From assembly GCF_000005505.3 (NCBI RefSeq), contig NC_016132.3:19706501-19770500 (forward strand): 64,000 nucleotides of DNA, written 5' to 3'. Made by a program: the position numbers and the translations under genes. The notes under the pieces were generated by a model. It was not told the DNA's origin and did not search any database. It worked only from the letters and a program-made list of their open reading frames with translations. Shown here piece by piece: positions 58,817 to 64,000 of the stretch (within the stretch, counting starts at the first letter, position 1; each line of letters begins with the position of its first letter). The stretch is from Brachypodium distachyon. Taxonomy: Eukaryota > Streptophyta > Magnoliopsida > Poales > Poaceae.

Positions 58817-59999
58817 CCTCAGCTTAATTAGGTGTATTTTTATTTTTATTTATTTTTGCCTCAGGGAAATTCTTTTGAGAGGAAGAAGGGTAAACTCCGC
58901 TGATGCATTAGCTAGCTAGCCATGGTGTACACATCTTCTCACATGCATCCTCTCCCTTCCCCCCCTCTCTCTCTCCAAAGTTACATACGGTGGACCGTAT
59001 ACTATATGGTCTGGTAATACAATATAATTCAACAAAAAAGTAAGCAATTAATTTAGATGTAGGTATGCTTAGTATTTTTGGACTTTAAACAGAGAAGCTA
59101 GGTTAAACTTGAATAATTAATATGTGCTTAGCCACACTCTTTCATGACGTTGGGCCTCCTAGAATTTTTCCTTTAGATTGCATATAAAGTAATCCGTAGA
59201 ATTTCTTTTATGACTTGTTAAAATAATCCTACAAATGAAACAAGCCGTGTACAAAAAAAAATTCTTAGGAATAGAATACTCTTAAATTTCTAGTCAGTAT
59301 AACTTCTTTTTTCATCAAAGACGCCCTTAATTGGCTAGCCGGTCAGGCCGTATGCATAGTCTCACTGAACATCTACCTTCTATCTCCCCTTATCTATGTG
59401 GGTTTGACTATTTCTCGCTTGCCTGATTTTTAAGCAAAAGGTTTTTATATCTAAATTGATGAATCAGATCCGTTAGATTAAGATACGAGGGTTATCTTCG
59501 CTTTCTCTTTTTCCACATGATGTCATCGGATTAAGATCCGGCGGTCAAGCACGTCGATCTAAAAATTAGTCAACTTCTCAATAGCAAAACCGTATCTATA
59601 TATCTATCTCTATCTCTCACCAGTGTCAAATAGCACTATATATGTTTTTGCAAGAAAAATAATATTCTAAAGATATTTGTGGCTAGTTTCAAGTCTTAAA
59701 ATATAACGATCCTTTGTGAAGTCAGAAGGTGCTTCATTTCTTGATAAGTGTTTTCTAGGTAGCCAGAGTCCCTTCCATTAATTCCAGAGTCTCTTCCATT
59801 GATTCCATTTATTGTCAGTGCCTCAGTGTTTGCAGTTTGGTCTAGTTTTTCCTCTTCTTCCATCCATATGCACATCCTTTAAAAAAAAAAGAAATCCATG
59901 CGCACAACATGCATCCAACTAAATCATGCCTCGATACATATCCTCCGTCGGGAGTACTACAATGCATTAGATGATGGAAATTATTACAATTAAATGCAG
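58817..59999 (+). other. Right-hand remainder of the intron of gene D
   Basis: Matches parts of the gene A and C introns (GGAAGAAGGGTAAACTCCGC, CCAGAGTC(C/T)CTTCCATT, TTGCAGTTTGGTCTAG). Contains A10 at about 59881. No gene. Confidence 0.7.
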
Positions 60000-61044
60000 G
60001 TGTGGAATCCGTCGGGATGTGCTACGGCATGAGCGCCGACAACCTGCCGCCGCCGAGCGCCGTGGTCAGCACGTTCAAATCCAACGGGATCACCTCGATG
60101 CGTCTCTACGCGCCGGACCACGCCACGCTGAACGCCCTGGCCGGCACCGGCATCAACGTCGCCTTCGGGGCGCCCAACGACATGCTGCCCGGCCTTGCCG
60201 CCAACCACGCCGTGGCCGCGGCCTGGGTCAGGAGCAACATCCTAGCGCACCACCCCAAGGTGGTCTTCCGCTACGTCGTTGTGGGAAACGAGGCCGCCGG
60301 TGGCCTCACATGTCACCTCGCCCCAGCCATGCAAAACATGAAAGCCGCACTTGCTTCCGTGCGCCTGGGCCACATCGTGGTGACCACGTCGGTGTCGCAG
60401 GCCATCCTGGGCGTGTGGTGCACTCCCTCCGCGGGCCAGTTCAACGCCGAGGCCGACGCGTACATGAGAGACGTGATCCCGGCCCTGGCTCGCACGGGCG
60501 CGCCGCTCATGGCCAACATCTACCCCTACCTGGCCTGGCAATGGAACACGAGCGCCATGGACATAAGGTACGCGCTCTTCACCGCGCCCGGCGTCGTGGT
60601 CCAGGACGGCGCCTACGGGTACCAGAACCTGTTCGACACCACCGTGGACGCCTTATACGGCCATGGCCAGGTACAACGGCGGGTGTAATGTGAGGCTCGT
60701 GGTGTCCGAGAGCGGATGGCCTTCGGCCGGCGGACCTACAACCAGAACCTCATCAACCACATCGGCCGCGGCACGCCGCGTCACCCGGGCCCCATCGAGA
60801 CGTACATCTTCGCCATGATCAACGAGGACCAGAAGCAGGCAGGCGTGGAGCAGCACTGGGGCCTCTTCTACCCCAACATGCAGCATGTCTACCCCATCAA
60901 ATTCTGAGTTGTAGCTAGCCGCCGTTCGTGCGCGCGCATAGATGCGCAATTAGCATGCATGCCTACATTCATGTACTGTATTGTGCTTTGTCCAGGGATT
61001 AGTTTCGACCGCTGAGAATATGAACTACTCCCTGTTATAATAAT

Positions 61045-62000
61045 AAGAGAAAAATACTTTTTTCGTTTCTCTACTTGTCACCGAGTTCGATTTTGGTCTT
61101 TTAAGAAAATTTCTTCTTTTTTTACCTAATCCGAATCGGTCTCTCGACGACGTATCTTTGTATTGCAGTAAAATAAATGCCTTGTATGGGCTGGACCATG
61201 AATTTTATATGACGAATACGAAGTCTAACATTTTTCTACATTGCTCAACTTGCCACCAAATGAAATAAACAAATCAAACAAATCAACCTTCATGTCAAAT
61301 TGGTGGAAAAACCTTCGTATTCATTAAAATGAAATAAACAAATCAACCTTCAGCAAATGAAATAACATCGGTCAAATGAAATAAACAAATCAACCTTCAT
61401 ATCATGGTCAAATTGGTGGAAAAGCCTGAATGAAAAAAAAAACTAGGGGCTAGACACAAGAAGACAAGGCATGATTGGATAGGCCATATGGTCCAAGATG
61501 AACCATCCTCTCATGATCTATTCCACCATGAACCATGGACTAAAAGTTTACATCTTGCCCTCACTTTCTCTTTTCCTTCAAGGTTAGTCATGATCTGTTG
61601 TCATGAATCCCTAGCCTATATAAAGTTCTTCATGAGGTCTTTTATCATTCACCTTCAACTTCAATTAACTCAAGGCGAGAGGGCTAGAGCCTTAAAATGC
61701 CTCTAATTTTGATATTCCAGAAAGACTCGATCAATCCGGACTCGAAGGAAAGGGAACGGGCTATGGTCCGGAAGACTCGTTCGGTCCAGACATTTCGTCG
61801 AGGAGTTAGTGGGCAGCGTCTCTGGGACAACCACATGGACACTTTGGGACAAAACCATGACAAGTCATTGAGAAAACCACTTCGGGTTGGCTCCGGGACC
61901 AAATGTGTCCAGTTTGAGAAAATGAGGGAAGAAGAAAGTACGAAATTTTGTCAAGGGACCAAGAGAGAATTTAGCGAGAAGTTTAGGGATGGATATATAT
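61045..62000. mobile_element. Unclassified insertion in the 3' flank of gene D
   Basis: The 3' flanks of C and D align up to about 61040 and again from about 62005 (GAGCTTAATT and on). About 950 bp is present only in D. It contains a direct-repeat cluster (AATGAAATAAACAAATCAA at about 61261, 61332 and 61376) and an unrecognised open frame at 61697-62029. Terminal repeats were not found by eye. Confidence 0.5.
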
Positions 62001-62159
62001 ATTTCAACGGTCATAATATGAAACATTAGCGAGCTTAATTCTGATAGTCGCTCCTTAGACTAATCGACCAGTTAAGCCGCACTACACCGTCACTACATAG
62101 AATGGGTATTTATATCGTTGATCTATACATACTTGTTCGGAAGTTACCTAGCTAGCCGA

Positions 62160-62440
62160 GGAATTTTATTAAATTTGTCACAATGCATATCTCCATGTTA
62201 TACATATTTGATACTTATACTTATCTGATCTTATAGGTATCAGTATATTGAACTTGTCACGATTATATCTTCATACTATAAATATTTGATCTTGTATACT
62301 TATCTCATATTATATTAGTATATTAAATCTGTCATAAATATATACTTTAGTCACGCTACAACTCAAAATTAGTTTTATTAATTTCATCATGATATAGTAT
62401 ACTTATTTAGTATTACAGATGTTAATATACTTTTCGTAAA
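62160..62440 (+). repeat. AT-rich dispersed repeat, copy at the right of gene D
   Basis: Partner of 34738-34960 in the same orientation. It contains an extra internal repeat of the TATACTTATCTGAT motif. Confidence 0.6.
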
Positions 62441-63736
62441 CATGGCTAGCAAAATTTTGGAAAAAGTTTGACTTAGCACATTTTCCTTTAGTTGTCTGGT
62501 CCAAATTAACTTCAAATTCCCCGATGCTCAGCACACGCGCCAAGCTTTACAGTGGTGCAATCTGTCCATCCTCCACCTGATTTTGATATTTGGATTGAGC
62601 GACGGTATGGAACCAATCATAGTGGCAAATCTAGCACCAAAGAATCGATTGCACAGTTTAAATTAAATATATTTTTCTTTAGATCGGAAAATACTGTTTA
62701 TGAACTCTTTAGATCGATTGCACACACGTTGGGCGTTGTCGCATGGCCGGCCGCCCTACTCCCTCCATTCACAGATAAGTATGCGTTTGGATTTAAAATT
62801 TGTCAACAAAACAGTGAATTTCTTTCTTTCTAAAGTGACAGAAAAAATGCTTATCTGTCGTTACACAGAAATTAAACCCAATAACATTTCTTCATGCACT
62901 TAACTCGCTCATTGGAGGAGTGAGAATTAACAAAAAATGGTTGGCACCTTTGCAATTGCATTTTCTAACTCAATGATTAAGTTTCTTGAAACATCCCAAA
63001 CGTACGCTCTTCGGCGGCTGCCATGCTGCCTCGGCGCGTCTCTTGAAATCTCCAAGTGATGGGTAACTCCCACTGTGGCAGCTAGGCCTTGGAGGCCGCC
63101 GGCCACGTACAGAATTGATAGCACTGATGGATCGGGTCGCTGCACGCGTGTGATTGGTTTGGGCTGGGCCCGAAGTATTTTTTTTTGAGAAAATATTGGT
63201 ACCACCGTTGTGTTGCCAAAGCCCCGAGGCCGAAGATAGTTTCAGAGTAGTGAAGCTTGCTTCCTGGAATGCCATTCATGGGCTATGGCCGCTTTTCCCT
63301 GGATTGCTATTCATGGGCTCGGGTCGTGGCATACCGGTACGATGTGGGCCGTGGCCCGCACACTTGCACCCCAATCCCGAATTCCCAAACCGTCTCAGGT
63401 TCCGGCACGCAAGAAGGAGTTTGGCCCAGGGGCCAGATCCGGCAAAGTGGAGTAGGGATCATGGGAGACGTCGTCGTTTAGATCTGGCTGGCGTACGTGC
63501 TGGGGAGACAGGCGCCGCGAACAACCCACCGCCACTGCCCGTTTATATGTAAGAAAATCAAAGAAAAATACTTTAGTACGGTTTTCCTTCATGTACAATC
63601 TCGTATCTGTCTCCTGACAGTCTCACGAAGGTCTGAAATCACGTGATCACCAGCATCTAACTCTCTTATCAGCGGCCGTCCCAATGGGTTGAGCCAAAAC
63701 GTGCGTTACGATGCCAGGTGCCACAGCATAGATCAG
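62441..63736. other. Intergenic, no supported gene
   Basis: CTCCCTCCATTCACAGATAAG at about 62760 with an inverted AATGCTTATCTGT near 62848 suggests a degraded Stowaway of about 90 bp. The GC-rich 63000-63540 part has short frames only. Confidence 0.4.
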
Positions 63737-63738
63737 TA

Positions 63739-63822
63739 CTAATGCGTCCGTTTCTAAATTCTTGTCGCTGTTTTAGTACAAATTTAAACTATAACAGCGA
63801 CAAGAATTTAGAAAAAGGGGAG
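63739..63822. mobile_element. Stowaway MITE, nearly perfect hairpin
   Basis: TTTCTAAATTCTTGTCGCTG pairs with CAGCGACAAGAATTTAGAAA, with about 25 bp between. TA lies on both sides (63737-63738 and 63823-63824). The outermost bases of the left end are degraded. Confidence 0.85.
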
Positions 63823-64000
63823 TATTTTTCACGTCGTTGCCGACGTCGTGCCTCGATCTGCTACTCCAGGTCGCTGCTAGCTCTGGCAGGTGCATGATAT
63901 ACACCTTGCTTATTTTCTGATCAGACTGGCCATCGATCACATATACAAAGGCAGCTGGGTGCTCGCAGCTGACCATGCAATTAATATATAGATTAGCGTG

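Larger units (their letters stand above)
35244..60907 (+). pseudogene. Glucan endo-1,3-beta-glucosidase gene D, split by a 23.5 kb insertion and frameshifted
   Basis: Exon 1 (35244-35319, MARQGVASVLFALALLLG) keeps its donor (GTGATC). The intron remainder resumes at about 58809 with CT-rich sequence and GGAAGAAGGGTAAACTCCGC, which matches the intron of gene C. Exon 2 (60000-60907) has its acceptor and starts SVESVGMCYGMSADNL. Compared with B and C, two bases are missing at about 60658 (TACGCGGCC became TACGGCC) and 28 bases at about 60733. The second loss restores frame, but the segment with the nucleophile (ESGWPS) lies between them and is read out of frame, with TAA at 60686. Even if the 24.7 kb intron were spliced, no active enzyme would result. 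Confidence 0.9.

Noticed and set aside
35244..60907. A functional gene D with a 24.7 kb intron
   Set aside because: Exon 2 is frameshifted over the nucleophile motif, so splicing could not give an active enzyme.
61697..62029. 110-codon open frame as a gene
   Set aside because: No domain, no promoter and sits in a young insertion. Noted only inside that feature.

Overview
The window looks like nuclear DNA of a grass, most likely a small-genome Pooideae such as Brachypodium. This rests on GC-rich coding exons with GT-AG introns, Stowaway MITEs with TA target duplications, hAT-type MITEs, L1-type LINEs and barley-GII-like beta-1,3-glucanases. No intact LTR retrotransposon was seen. The species call is inference.

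Left part (1-24 kb). The 5' half of a chloroplast thylakoid kinase gene (STN8) runs off the left edge on the minus strand. An opposite-strand tRNA-Ile gene lies inside one of its introns. Next come a decayed alpha/beta-hydrolase exon, several small transposon insertions with clear target duplications, and a 5.6 kb L1-type LINE (5914-11553) with 14-bp target duplications and a broken ORF2. A 390-bp palindrome split by a Stowaway, a short EDR4-like zinc-ribbon gene (14513-15834) and a second, 5'-truncated LINE follow.

Middle and right (22-61 kb). Four members of one PR-2 / GH17 endo-1,3-beta-glucanase family share a layout: a 73-76 nt signal-peptide exon, one intron, then an exon holding the whole catalytic domain. 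Gene A (+), gene B (-) and gene C (+) are intact. B and C sit in an inverted duplication with arms of about 2.5 kb. Gene D is a pseudogene. Its exon 1 is at 35244-35319 and its exon 2 at 60000-60907, because a block of about 23.5 kb interrupts its intron.

The block (about 35339-58808) looks like one giant Mutator-like element of the FAR1-transposase / ULP-carrying kind. It holds a decayed FAR1/MULE transposase, an intact three-exon gene for a 152-residue acidic protein with its own TATA box, and two tandem diverged copies of a multi-exon gene I could not name (P1, P2). A minus-strand ULP1-like gene shows Ser where the protease His and Cys would be. The block is strikingly rich in the tetranucleotide GTAC, which its flanks are not. 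This element is the most unusual system in the window.
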